Below, piece after piece: positions 8,010-13,705 of a stretch of 16,298 nucleotides of DNA. The position numbers were made by a program, and so were the translations under genes. Within the stretch, counting starts at the first letter, position 1; each line of letters opens with the position of its first letter. The notes under the pieces are model-generated. The model saw only the letters and a list, made by a program, of their open reading frames with translations. It was not told the DNA's origin and searched no databases. The DNA comes from an uncultured Eubacteriales bacterium (GTDB taxonomy: Bacteria > Bacillota > Clostridia > UMGS1883), in contig CAJJUC010000035.1 of the NCBI GenBank assembly GCA_905195005.1, positions 1-16,298 of the forward strand, read 5' to 3'.

Positions 8010-9121
8010 TGCTGTTCCCTCATTTCTTCCATTATGCTTTTCACAAGCTCCGTGCCCTCATCTGTCAGCGGAGCTCCGTTCATCATTTCGTAAAAATCCG
8101 CGAAGCATTCCTCGGGCGTTCTTTCCTCCGCGGCAAGCGTAGCGCCCTCCGCCGCACGGCGCGTTCGTTCATTGTCAAAATTCAGCTCCGTCATAAAAGG
8201 GTAAAGTGCGCGCAGCCGCCCGTGCGCATTAAACACCGGCAGCTCGTCCGTGAGCGTTATCCGAACAAAATCGCGCGGATTTTCGCCCTTTATCATTTCG
8301 TCAAACGTTCCCCGAAGATCCTTCATGTCGCGCATCGGGTGAAGCGGAACGGCTTTTATTTCAACGCGCCCTTTTTCAAAAAACTCCGCCACCGTCACCG
8401 ATTTTTCCTGCGATGCCTCCGCCGCGGAATATTTCAGCGGCGTTCCGCAGTAACGGACAGTTTCGCGCACAACGCTCTGCGCCCTGTGGATATGACCGAG
8501 CGCCGCATAATCAAACGGGTCGAAAACGGAACACTCAAGGTTTTCCAGGCCGCCCGCCGAAATTTCCTCCGAGCCGCTGCCCGAAGCGCCCGTAACAAAC
8601 TGATGCGCAACGATGATATTTCGCTTTCGGCTGTCGATTTCCATTTTCCCGACGGCAAACCGAAGCGCTTCCGTGAAGGTTTCGCCCTTAAAATCGGGAT
8701 ACACGCGCCGAACATTTGCCGGCTTTATAAACGGAAGCAGATAAATGCAAAGCTCGCCGTACTCATCATTTAAAACAATCGGCTTCACGCAGCCGTCAAA
8801 AACGGGAGAAACATATATTTCCGACCGTGCAAAAAGCCTTCCGCCGTATGCAACGCGCTCGGCGGAATCGTGATTTCCGCTTATAATGAACACGGGAATT
8901 TTCCGTTCCGAAAGCGCCGTCAGAAATTCGTCCGCCAGCTGCACCGCGTATGCAGCCGGAACCGCCTTGTCGTAAACATCTCCGGCAATGATAACCGCGT
9001 CCGCTTTTTCACTGTCGGCGATTTTAAGTATCTCCCCGAAAATAAACCGCTGATCCTCCTCAAGCGGAAAATCGGCAAGCGTTTTTCCTATATGTAAATC
9101 GGATAAATGCAAAAGCTTCAT
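8006..9121 (-). CDS. sbcD: SbcD, metallophosphoesterase nuclease subunit of SbcCD
   Basis: The protein has 371 residues. The calcineurin-like nuclease motifs occur in order: SDLHIG (Asp8, His10), GDVYD (47-51), SGNHDS (81-86), VAHQ near residue 170, and GHIH near 210. These bind the two metal ions of the Mre11/SbcD nuclease. The C-terminal part (about 265-371) is a cap and SbcC-binding region. The start ATG at 9121 has a GGGGG-type ribosome site and a consensus promoter close upstream. SbcD is first in the pair, and its stop overlaps the sbcC start as ATGA, so the two subunits should be made in coupled fashion. Length is close to the family norm. Confidence 0.95.
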   Translation of the reverse strand: MKLLHLSDLHIGKTLADFPLEEDQRFIFGEILKIADSEKADAVIIAGDVYDKAVPAAYAVQLADEFLTALSERKIPVFIISGNHDSAERVAYGGRLFARSEIYVSPVFDGCVKPIVLNDEYGELCIYLLPFIKPANVRRVYPDFKGETFTEALRFAVGKMEIDSRKRNIIVAHQFVTGASGSGSEEISAGGLENLECSVFDPFDYAALGHIHRAQSVVRETVRYCGTPLKYSAAEASQEKSVTVAEFFEKGRVEIKAVPLHPMRDMKDLRGTFDEMIKGENPRDFVRITLTDELPVFNAHGRLRALYPFMTELNFDNERTRRAAEGATLAAEERTPEECFADFYEMMNGAPLTDEGTELVKSIMEEMREQQ

Positions 9122-9142
9122 TATATATTCCCCCTATATTAA

Positions 9143-9170
9143 ATTATATCAGATTTTTTGTCGTTGTCAA
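9143..9170 (-). promoter_or_regulatory. Consensus sigma-A promoter of sbcDC
   Basis: On the minus strand both hexamers match consensus: TTGACA (9170-9165) and TATAAT (9148-9143), with a 16-base spacer. The start site would be near 9136, leaving only about 15 bases of leader that holds the ribosome site. It is divergent from the secG promoter about 75 bases away, and the region between is AT-rich. I see no operator such as a clear LexA box. Confidence 0.82.
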
Positions 9171-9243
9171 ATTAATATAATCGCACAAAAAGGGCAAAAA
9201 TAAAAATAAATACCTGTTTGTCTTCATTTTTTTCAAAAAACTA

Positions 9244-9272
9244 TTGCTTTTTCTCTTCCGATATGCTAAAGT
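9244..9272 (+). promoter_or_regulatory. Sigma-A promoter of secG with extended -10
   Basis: TTGCTT (9244-9249) and TAAAGT (9267-9272) are 17 bases apart, and a TG at 9264-9265 gives an extended -10 (TGC-TAAAGT). Both hexamers deviate from consensus, so the TG probably matters. The expected start near 9279 leaves a leader of about 35 bases, with GGAGGTG before the secG ATG. Confidence 0.6.
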
Positions 9273-9313
9273 AATACTATATGGCATTTAAGAGATTACG
9301 GAGGTGTTAGAAA

Positions 9314-9553
9314 ATGAAGCTGGCAGTTACAATAGTATATATTGTTATAGCGCTCGCGCTTACGGTTGTTGTTCTTTTCCAAAAAGGCAAGGATCCCAGA
9401 GAGGCAAGCTCGATTATGGGAACATCGGGGGACACATTTTTCAGCAAGAACAAAGCCAACACGCGTGAGGGAATGCTTGAAAAGCTCACAACGGTTATGG
9501 CAGTGCTTTTCATTATTCTTTCTGTTATCCTTTCACTTAACATACTTAAGTGA
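9314..9553 (+). CDS. secG: SecG, small subunit of the Sec translocase
   Basis: This 79-residue protein has two membrane segments (about 3-21 and 57-77) joined by a Gly/Ser/Lys-rich cytoplasmic loop. The LFQKGKDP motif follows the first helix, and the loop contains the MGTSGDTFF stretch that marks SecG. SecG sits beside SecYE and aids SecA-driven export. The ATG at 9314 has a full GGAGGTG site 8 bases upstream. It is followed by a terminator at 9560-9589 and then rnr; secG-rnr-smpB is a common order in Firmicutes. Size is normal for the family. Confidence 0.95.
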   Translation: MKLAVTIVYIVIALALTVVVLFQKGKDPREASSIMGTSGDTFFSKNKANTREGMLEKLTTVMAVLFIILSVILSLNILK

Positions 9554-9559
9554 TTGCGG

Positions 9560-9589
9560 CGGGCGCTTCCTGACGGGCGTCCGTTTTTT
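9560..9589 (+). terminator. Rho-independent terminator between secG and rnr
   Basis: A 7-base stem, CGGGCGC (9560-9566) with GCGTCCG (9577-9583, one G-T wobble), is followed by six T residues (9584-9589). It begins 7 bases after the secG stop and ends 20 bases before the rnr ATG. I find no separate rnr promoter in those 20 bases, so rnr probably depends on read-through and this hairpin would set the secG-to-rnr ratio. Confidence 0.7.
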
Positions 9590-9609
9590 ATTGCTGTGAG
9601 GGTTGATTT

Positions 9610-11781
9610 ATGAACATCGATAAGGTTTCGGAGTTTATCGGCAGCGATGCATACACTCCGATGACAATTGAAAAAATAGCCGAAGCGATCGGTGCGGAGG
9701 AAAGCGAGCTTCCGCAGCTCTCCGAGCTTCTCGGCTCACTTGAGGAAAACGGAAGCCTTATAACGGGAAAGAAAAACCGTTATTTCCGATGCTCAGATCT
9801 TGGTCTGGTGCGCGGAGTTCTGCGCGTTAATTCAAGGGGCTTCGGCTTTGTTTCCTCCGATGACGAGGAAATTTATATTGCCGACTGCGATATGAACGGC
9901 GCATTAAACGGCGATACGGTACTTGTCCGCCCGGTTAAATCCGCCAAAAAAGGGCGCGGACGCGAGGGGGAAATCATTCGCGTGCTTGTCCGCGCAAAAC
10001 AGACGGTTGTCGGCATTTACAAGCAGGAGCGCGGATACGGGCTTGTTGTTCCCGACAATGAACGCCTGCCGCGCGAAATGTTTGTTGCCCCGCGTGACAG
10101 TGGCAATGCGCTCAACGGGCAAAAAGTCGTTGCCGATATTATCAGCTACGAAACGGAGACTTCATCGCTTCAGTGCCGCATTACGGAGGTTTTGGGCTTT
10201 CCTTACGATTTCGGGGTTGATATGCTCTCGATTTTGAAAACCTACGGATTCGGAACGGATTTCCCGAAAAAGGCGCTTGACGAGGCGGAAACGCTTTCCC
10301 TGCCCGAGCAAAGCGAGCTTGAGGGACGGCTTGATCTTACCGATAAAATCATTATCACGATTGACGGGGACGACACGAAGGACATTGACGACGCCGTCTC
10401 TGTTGAAAAAACGCTAAAGGGCTACCGCCTCGGGGTGCATATTGCAGATGTCAGCCACTATGTCCGCCCCGGCACTCCGCTTGACTGCGAAGCCTTCAGC
10501 CGCGGAACAAGCGTTTACCTTGCCGACCGCGTTGTTCCGATGCTCCCGTTCCGCCTTTCAAATGACCTTTGTTCTCTGAATGAGGGTGTGCTGCGGCTTA
10601 CAATGTCAGCAATTATGGATATTGACAACCGCGGAAATATAACCGATGCAAAATTTTACCGTTCGTTTATCAAAAGCGCTGCGCGCATGACATATAATAA
10701 TGTAAGGCTTCTTTTAACGGAGCGGCCGCCCGAGCTTTGCGCACGCTATGCCGGGATTCTTCCCTCGCTTGAGCTTATGCGTTCGCTCGCGCGGATCCTC
10801 AACAAAAAAACGCACAGCCGCGGCGCAATCGACTTCAATATTCCCGAGGCAAAGGCAGTGCTTGACGAAAACGGAAAAACGGTTGATATTGTGCTTCGCA
10901 AAACAGACTTTTCGAATAATATAATTGAGGAATTTATGATTGCCGCAAACAGCAGCGTTGCAAAATTTCTTGACGAAAGCGGTGTTTCCTCGGTTTTCCG
11001 CGTTCACGGCGAGCCGGATAAGCAAAAGCTTGACAATGTTCGGAAATTTGTGTATAATCTTGGGTGCAGCGCAGCGGCGGAGCCTGCCGAAATAATGCGG
11101 CATTTTAAAGGCACATCGCAGGAAACAGCCGTTTCCGCCATGCTTCTGCGGAGCATGGCAAAGGCAATGTACAGCGGCAAAAATGACGGTCATTACGGGC
11201 TTATGCTTGAGGATTACTGTCATTTCACATCCCCGATCCGCCGCTACCCCGACCTGATTTGTCACCGCGCGCTCAAAGCCGCGATTGATAAGGATAAAAA
11301 AGCGCTTAAATATCTTTCGGGGTTTGTGCAGCCAGCCGCGGAGCAGTCAAGCGAGCGCGAGCAGGCAGCGCAAATGTGTGAGCGCGATGCGCTTGACGCA
11401 AAAAAAGCCGAATATATGCAGGCACATATCGGCGAGGATTTTGAAGGGATTATTTCATCCGTCACAGGCTTCGGCTTCTTCGTTATGCTGCCTAACACGA
11501 TTGAAGGGCTTGTCCGGCTCGAATCATTAAAGGACGATTATTATGTATATGACGACGTCTCGCTCTCGCTTACGGGCGAGCGAAGCGGAAAACGGCTTTC
11601 AATCGGAATGTCCGTTTCGGTAAAGCTTGTCGCCGCGGATAAAGCGTCGCGCAAAATTGATTTTATACTTCTTGAAGGAGGAACCGGGAATGGCGGAAAA
11701 AGAAAAGATAAAAATGCTCGCACAAAACAGAAGCGCTCATCACGACTTCTTCATCGACGAAAAAACAGAAGCAGGCATTGA
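9610..11781 (+). CDS. rnr: Ribonuclease R, 3'-5' exoribonuclease
   Basis: The protein has 723 residues. A winged-helix segment (about 1-65) is followed by cold-shock/OB domains (about 65-190) and the RNB catalytic core (about 240-570). The core holds the four metal-binding aspartates Asp252, Asp258, Asp260 and Asp261 (IDGDDTKDIDDA). An S1 domain lies at about 620-690, with a strongly basic tail after it. RNase R degrades structured RNA processively and, with SmpB-tmRNA, the message of rescued ribosomes. The ATG at 9610 has GTGAGGG 7 bases upstream. The final 30 residues (14 Lys or Arg) are encoded in a 92-base overlap with the start of smpB in another frame. All RNB residues are intact and length is normal. 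Confidence 0.96.
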   Translation: MNIDKVSEFIGSDAYTPMTIEKIAEAIGAEESELPQLSELLGSLEENGSLITGKKNRYFRCSDLGLVRGVLRVNSRGFGFVSSDDEEIYIADCDMNGALNGDTVLVRPVKSAKKGRGREGEIIRVLVRAKQTVVGIYKQERGYGLVVPDNERLPREMFVAPRDSGNALNGQKVVADIISYETETSSLQCRITEVLGFPYDFGVDMLSILKTYGFGTDFPKKALDEAETLSLPEQSELEGRLDLTDKIIITIDGDDTKDIDDAVSVEKTLKGYRLGVHIADVSHYVRPGTPLDCEAFSRGTSVYLADRVVPMLPFRLSNDLCSLNEGVLRLTMSAIMDIDNRGNITDAKFYRSFIKSAARMTYNNVRLLLTERPPELCARYAGILPSLELMRSLARILNKKTHSRGAIDFNIPEAKAVLDENGKTVDIVLRKTDFSNNIIEEFMIAANSSVAKFLDESGVSSVFRVHGEPDKQKLDNVRKFVYNLGCSAAAEPAEIMRHFKGTSQETAVSAMLLRSMAKAMYSGKNDGHYGLMLEDYCHFTSPIRRYPDLICHRALKAAIDKDKKALKYLSGFVQPAAEQSSEREQAAQMCERDALDAKKAEYMQAHIGEDFEGIISSVTGFGFFVMLPNTIEGLVRLESLKDDYYVYDDVSLSLTGERSGKRLSIGMSVSVKLVAADKASRKIDFILLEGGTGNGGKRKDKNARTKQKRSSRLLHRRKNRSRH

Positions 11782-12160
11782 GCTTTTCGGAACCGAGGTC
11801 AAGTCAATCCGCATGGGCAGGGTTAATCTTAAAGAAAGCTACTGCGAAATTGACAAGGGTGAGATTTTTGTTCACGGAATGCATGTTTCGCCCTATGAAA
11901 AGGGGAATATATTCAACCGCGATCCTCTGCGCCCGAAGAAGCTGCTCCTTCACAAAAAGGAGATAATGAAGCTTTTCGGACTTGTAAAGCAAAAGGGCGT
12001 CACGATTGTTCCGCTCGATATTTATCTTCGCGGACAGCGCGTTAAAATGACAATCGCCGTTGCACGCGGCAAAAAGCTTTACGATAAGCGCGACGACGCG
12101 GCAAAGCGCGATTCCGCAAGAATGATAGAGCGCACCATAAAATCGGCAAACAACTATTGA
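11690..12160 (+). CDS. smpB: SmpB, tmRNA-binding protein for trans-translation
   Basis: The protein has 156 residues from ATG 11690, which sits 8 bases after GAAGGAGG; the longer open frame from 11627 adds residues foreign to the family. Typical SmpB features are AQNRSAHHDFFI near the N-terminus, ELFGTEVKSIRMGRVNLKES, the MHVSPYEKGN loop, and a C-terminal basic tail (about 132-156) that enters the decoding site. SmpB binds the tRNA-like domain of tmRNA and brings it to stalled ribosomes. The gene overlaps rnr by 92 bases, and its TGA stop lies inside the -35 box of the ssrA promoter. The tmRNA gene follows directly, so both halves of the rescue system are adjacent. Confidence 0.97.
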   Translation: MAEKEKIKMLAQNRSAHHDFFIDEKTEAGIELFGTEVKSIRMGRVNLKESYCEIDKGEIFVHGMHVSPYEKGNIFNRDPLRPKKLLLHKKEIMKLFGLVKQKGVTIVPLDIYLRGQRVKMTIAVARGKKLYDKRDDAAKRDSARMIERTIKSANNY

Positions 12161-12184
12161 CAAATCAAAATTTCAGTGTATAAT
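12157..12184 (+). promoter_or_regulatory. Consensus sigma-A promoter of ssrA, overlapping the smpB stop codon
   Basis: TTGACA (12157-12162) and TATAAT (12179-12184) both match consensus, with a 16-base spacer. The stop codon of smpB (12158-12160) is part of the -35 box. Transcription should start near 12191, about 46 bases before the mature tmRNA end, giving a precursor whose leader is removed, normally by RNase P. Confidence 0.8.
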
Positions 12185-12196
12185 AAACAAAGACGA

Positions 12197-12219
12197 AAAA
12201 GTGTGCCGAGCGCACTTTT
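12197..12219 (+). other. Hairpin in the tmRNA precursor leader
   Basis: AAAAGTG (12197-12203) pairs perfectly with CACTTTT (12213-12219), and inner T-G and G-C pairs can extend the stem. It lies between the ssrA promoter and the mature 5' end. Being A-rich on one side and T-rich on the other, it could act as a weak terminator for rnr-smpB read-through, or as a processing structure in the tmRNA leader. Confidence 0.55.
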
Positions 12220-12236
12220 CAGACTTTCAAAAATAC

Positions 12237-12581
12237 GGGGACGTTCCGGTTTCGACGGGGATGTTGAAGCACGGGAAGCGGGTCGCAGCGGGAACTGCGT
12301 TAAAAGCCCAAACCTAAAATTAAAAGCTAACAATAACGTAGCTTACGCTGCCTGATTAGGCGGCCGTTCTTACCGGGAGGACCACGACCCGGATAAGAGC
12401 GTCACACAGTGGTGAACGTGACGCGGTTAAGCTTTGCGCCGTGCATGACAAATGAAGCTACCAAAACCGTTCGGCTGTCATTCGCCGTGCGGCAGAGGGA
12501 ATGATTAACGAATGACTGCACCCGGAGATGCCTGTGTGAATATGTTTTCGGACAGGGGTTCAACCCCCCTCGTCTCCACCA
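12237..12581 (+). ncRNA. ssrA: Transfer-messenger RNA (tmRNA, one-piece)
   Basis: The 345-base RNA begins GGGGACG (12237-12243), which pairs with CGTCTCC (12571-12577) as a 7-base acceptor stem with one G-T wobble; the discriminator A and an encoded CCA follow. The D-loop-like GGTTTCGACGGGG lies near the 5' end. The T-arm is AGGGG-TTCAACC-CCCCT near 12554-12570. The tag frame resumes at GCT 12326 and ends at TGA 12353-12355, giving the 9-residue tag ANNNVAYAA. The bases between tag and tRNA-like domain form GC-rich pairings expected of the pseudoknots. tmRNA with SmpB releases stalled ribosomes and adds a degradation tag to the nascent protein. It has its own promoter and a strong terminator, and sits directly after smpB. 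Confidence 0.97.
12326..12355 (+). other. tmRNA tag-peptide reading frame (ANNNVAYAA)
   Basis: The frame follows the sequence TAAAA, with resume codon GCT (Ala) at 12326-12328, and reads Ala-Asn-Asn-Asn-Val-Ala-Tyr-Ala-Ala before TGA. The tag is short, and it ends in YAA where the usual Firmicutes ending is ALAA. The two terminal alanines needed for ClpXP recognition are kept. Confidence 0.85.
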
Positions 12582-12583
12582 CG

Positions 12584-12618
12584 TCGGAGCAAGCTATATA
12601 TTGCTTGCTCCGATTTTT
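12584..12618 (+). terminator. Strong rho-independent terminator of ssrA
   Basis: An 11-base perfect stem, TCGGAGCAAGC (12584-12594) with GCTTGCTCCGA (12603-12613), has an 8-base loop and five T residues after it (12614-12618). It starts three bases after the tmRNA CCA end. There is no T-run on the minus strand, so it serves plus-strand transcripts only. Confidence 0.9.
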
Positions 12619-12627
12619 CGTTTCCGC

Positions 12628-12659
12628 AAAAAGCCCGAACTCCTCCGCGGAGTCCGAGC
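12628..12659 (-). terminator. Rho-independent terminator of the convergent pseudo-exonuclease gene
   Basis: On the minus strand an 11-base stem pairs 12659-12649 with 12643-12633 (two wobble pairs) around a 5-base loop, followed by five T residues (12632-12628). It lies 14 bases after the stop codon of the gene ending at 12673 and faces the ssrA terminator, so convergent transcripts are separated by two hairpins. Confidence 0.85.
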
Positions 12660-12672
12660 CCTAAGAAAATTT

Positions 12673-13488
12673 CTATTCGGATATAATGCCGCAGACAAGC
12701 TTTTCAAACAAACGCCCTGTTGCCAAAGCTTCGTATTCCGAACGGTGCGGCTGAACAATCGTTATACCGTAATATTCGCACAGCGCCGCCAAAGTATAAT
12801 CATCAATATCATTTTTCGGGATTACATTTTTCGCCAGCGTGCGTGTGCAATACTTTTTGTTGCGGCGCAAATCGATTCCGTTATAAAACAGATGCCGCAG
12901 AACAAAAACAATATCATTACTTACAATAGCGCTGTCACCGACAAACCCAATAAACCTGTTCGATACCTGCTGCAGCAGCGGTGCGTCCTTTACCATTTCT
13001 GAAGTAATCCCGTTTATTTTCACGGATTTTTCGGGTATAGGTCTTTTGGGATTAATCAAGGTTGTGAATATTTCCACCGGTTTAAATCCGCGGAAACGAA
13101 TAGCGGAAAGCTCAACTATTTTAGACCTGTTTAATGCAGTTCCGGTTGTTTCAATCCCGATTACCACAAAGTTACACAAATCGTTCCTGTCAGATTCGGC
13201 CGTAATGCATGACAGCTTCACCTCCGGCATGTCGCCGATGAGGTTTTTAGTTAATATGTTTTCGTTATCCCTGAACACAAGAATATGCGGCATATCCGAA
13301 AGCAGCTTGCGTTCTTCGCGGGCAGCGGCTAATTTTTGTTTCAGAAGCTCTTGCTTATGCCGGACGAGCTTTTGCTTAGCTTCCTCCCGTTTCAATTCTT
13401 TTTGTTCTTTTTTGTACCAAAATATTATAAACACGGAAATAGTGGTTAAAATCACAAGCAAAGCCGATGTTACAATGTTTCCTCTCAT
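12673..13488 (-). CDS. Membrane-anchored DnaQ-fold (DEDDh exonuclease-like) protein with degraded catalytic motifs
   Basis: The protein has 271 residues from ATG 13488, with AAGGG 8 bases upstream; the frame runs open to 13560, but that start overlaps the promoter. A single hydrophobic segment (about 7-24) is followed by a Lys/Glu-rich helix (about 26-65), a region of unknown type (about 66-105), and a C-terminal RNase T/DnaQ-like domain (about 106-271). The fold is marked by VVIGIETTGT, KINGITSEMV and a final HRSEYEALATGRLF. The expected D-x-E of motif I reads Gly111-Ile-Glu113. The motif II Asp is Val196 (family FD, here FV). Motif III keeps His248, but its Asp is Glu253. Three of the four metal-binding acids are therefore changed, so the protein is probably not an active nuclease, although the frame is intact and strongly promoted. 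It may bind nucleic acid or a partner at the membrane; its role is unknown. Confidence 0.82.
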   Translation of the reverse strand: MRGNIVTSALLVILTTISVFIIFWYKKEQKELKREEAKQKLVRHKQELLKQKLAAAREERKLLSDMPHILVFRDNENILTKNLIGDMPEVKLSCITAESDRNDLCNFVVIGIETTGTALNRSKIVELSAIRFRGFKPVEIFTTLINPKRPIPEKSVKINGITSEMVKDAPLLQQVSNRFIGFVGDSAIVSNDIVFVLRHLFYNGIDLRRNKKYCTRTLAKNVIPKNDIDDYTLAALCEYYGITIVQPHRSEYEALATGRLFEKLVCGIISE

Positions 13489-13529
13489 AATAATATCCCT
13501 TGTTTTCCTTAGTTTTGCCGCATTTCCTC

Positions 13530-13543
13530 TGCGGTTTACCGCA
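13530..13543. repeat. Palindrome over the start site of the pseudo-exonuclease transcript
   Basis: TGCGGT and ACCGCA arms flank a 2-base centre. The palindrome begins 3 bases after the -10 box, so it covers roughly -4 to +10. It could be an operator for a dimeric repressor, or a small 5' stem-loop with loop TAAA that stabilises the transcript. Confidence 0.5.
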
Positions 13544-13546
13544 CAT

Positions 13547-13575
13547 ATTATAGCACTCATTATTTATTTTGTCAA
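13547..13575 (-). promoter_or_regulatory. Full-consensus sigma-A promoter of the pseudo-exonuclease gene
   Basis: On the minus strand TTGACA (13575-13570) and TATAAT (13552-13547) are exactly 17 bases apart, with a TG one base before the -10 box. This is the best promoter match in the window. The start near 13540 leaves a leader of about 50 bases. Confidence 0.85.
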
Positions 13576-13635
13576 ATATTTTCAATATTTACAGAATTAC
13601 GATCTTATATGCAGCAAGTTTTTACTTTTCCGCTG

Positions 13636-13664
13636 TTGATTTTTTCATAAAAGCATGATATAAT
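13636..13664 (+). promoter_or_regulatory. Sigma-A promoter of der-plsY-gpsA
   Basis: TTGATT (13636-13641) and TATAAT (13659-13664) are separated by 17 bases, with a TG two bases before the -10 box. The start near 13671 gives a leader of about 35 bases with AAAGGGG before the der ATG. It diverges from the pseudo-exonuclease promoter, the two -35 boxes being about 60 bases apart. Confidence 0.8.
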
Positions 13665-13705
13665 TTCTCTGTATTTATTTATAGTTCAGGAAAGGGGCAA
13701 AAACA

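Noticed and set aside
7970..8773. A 267-codon plus-strand open frame opposite sbcD
   Set aside because: The product is Arg/His/Phe-rich with no motif, a usual artefact opposite GC-skewed codons; sbcD motifs on the other strand are complete.
12584..12659. The two hairpins after ssrA considered as a mobile-element end or CRISPR-like repeat
   Set aside because: Each is a single stem with a correctly oriented T-run next to the end of a gene; they do not resemble each other, and no repeated units follow.
13489..13560. N-terminal extension of the pseudo-exonuclease to position 13560
   Set aside because: The extension would start upstream of the predicted transcription start (about 13540) and covers the -10 box. 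ATG 13488 has its own ribosome site and puts the membrane segment at the N-terminus.
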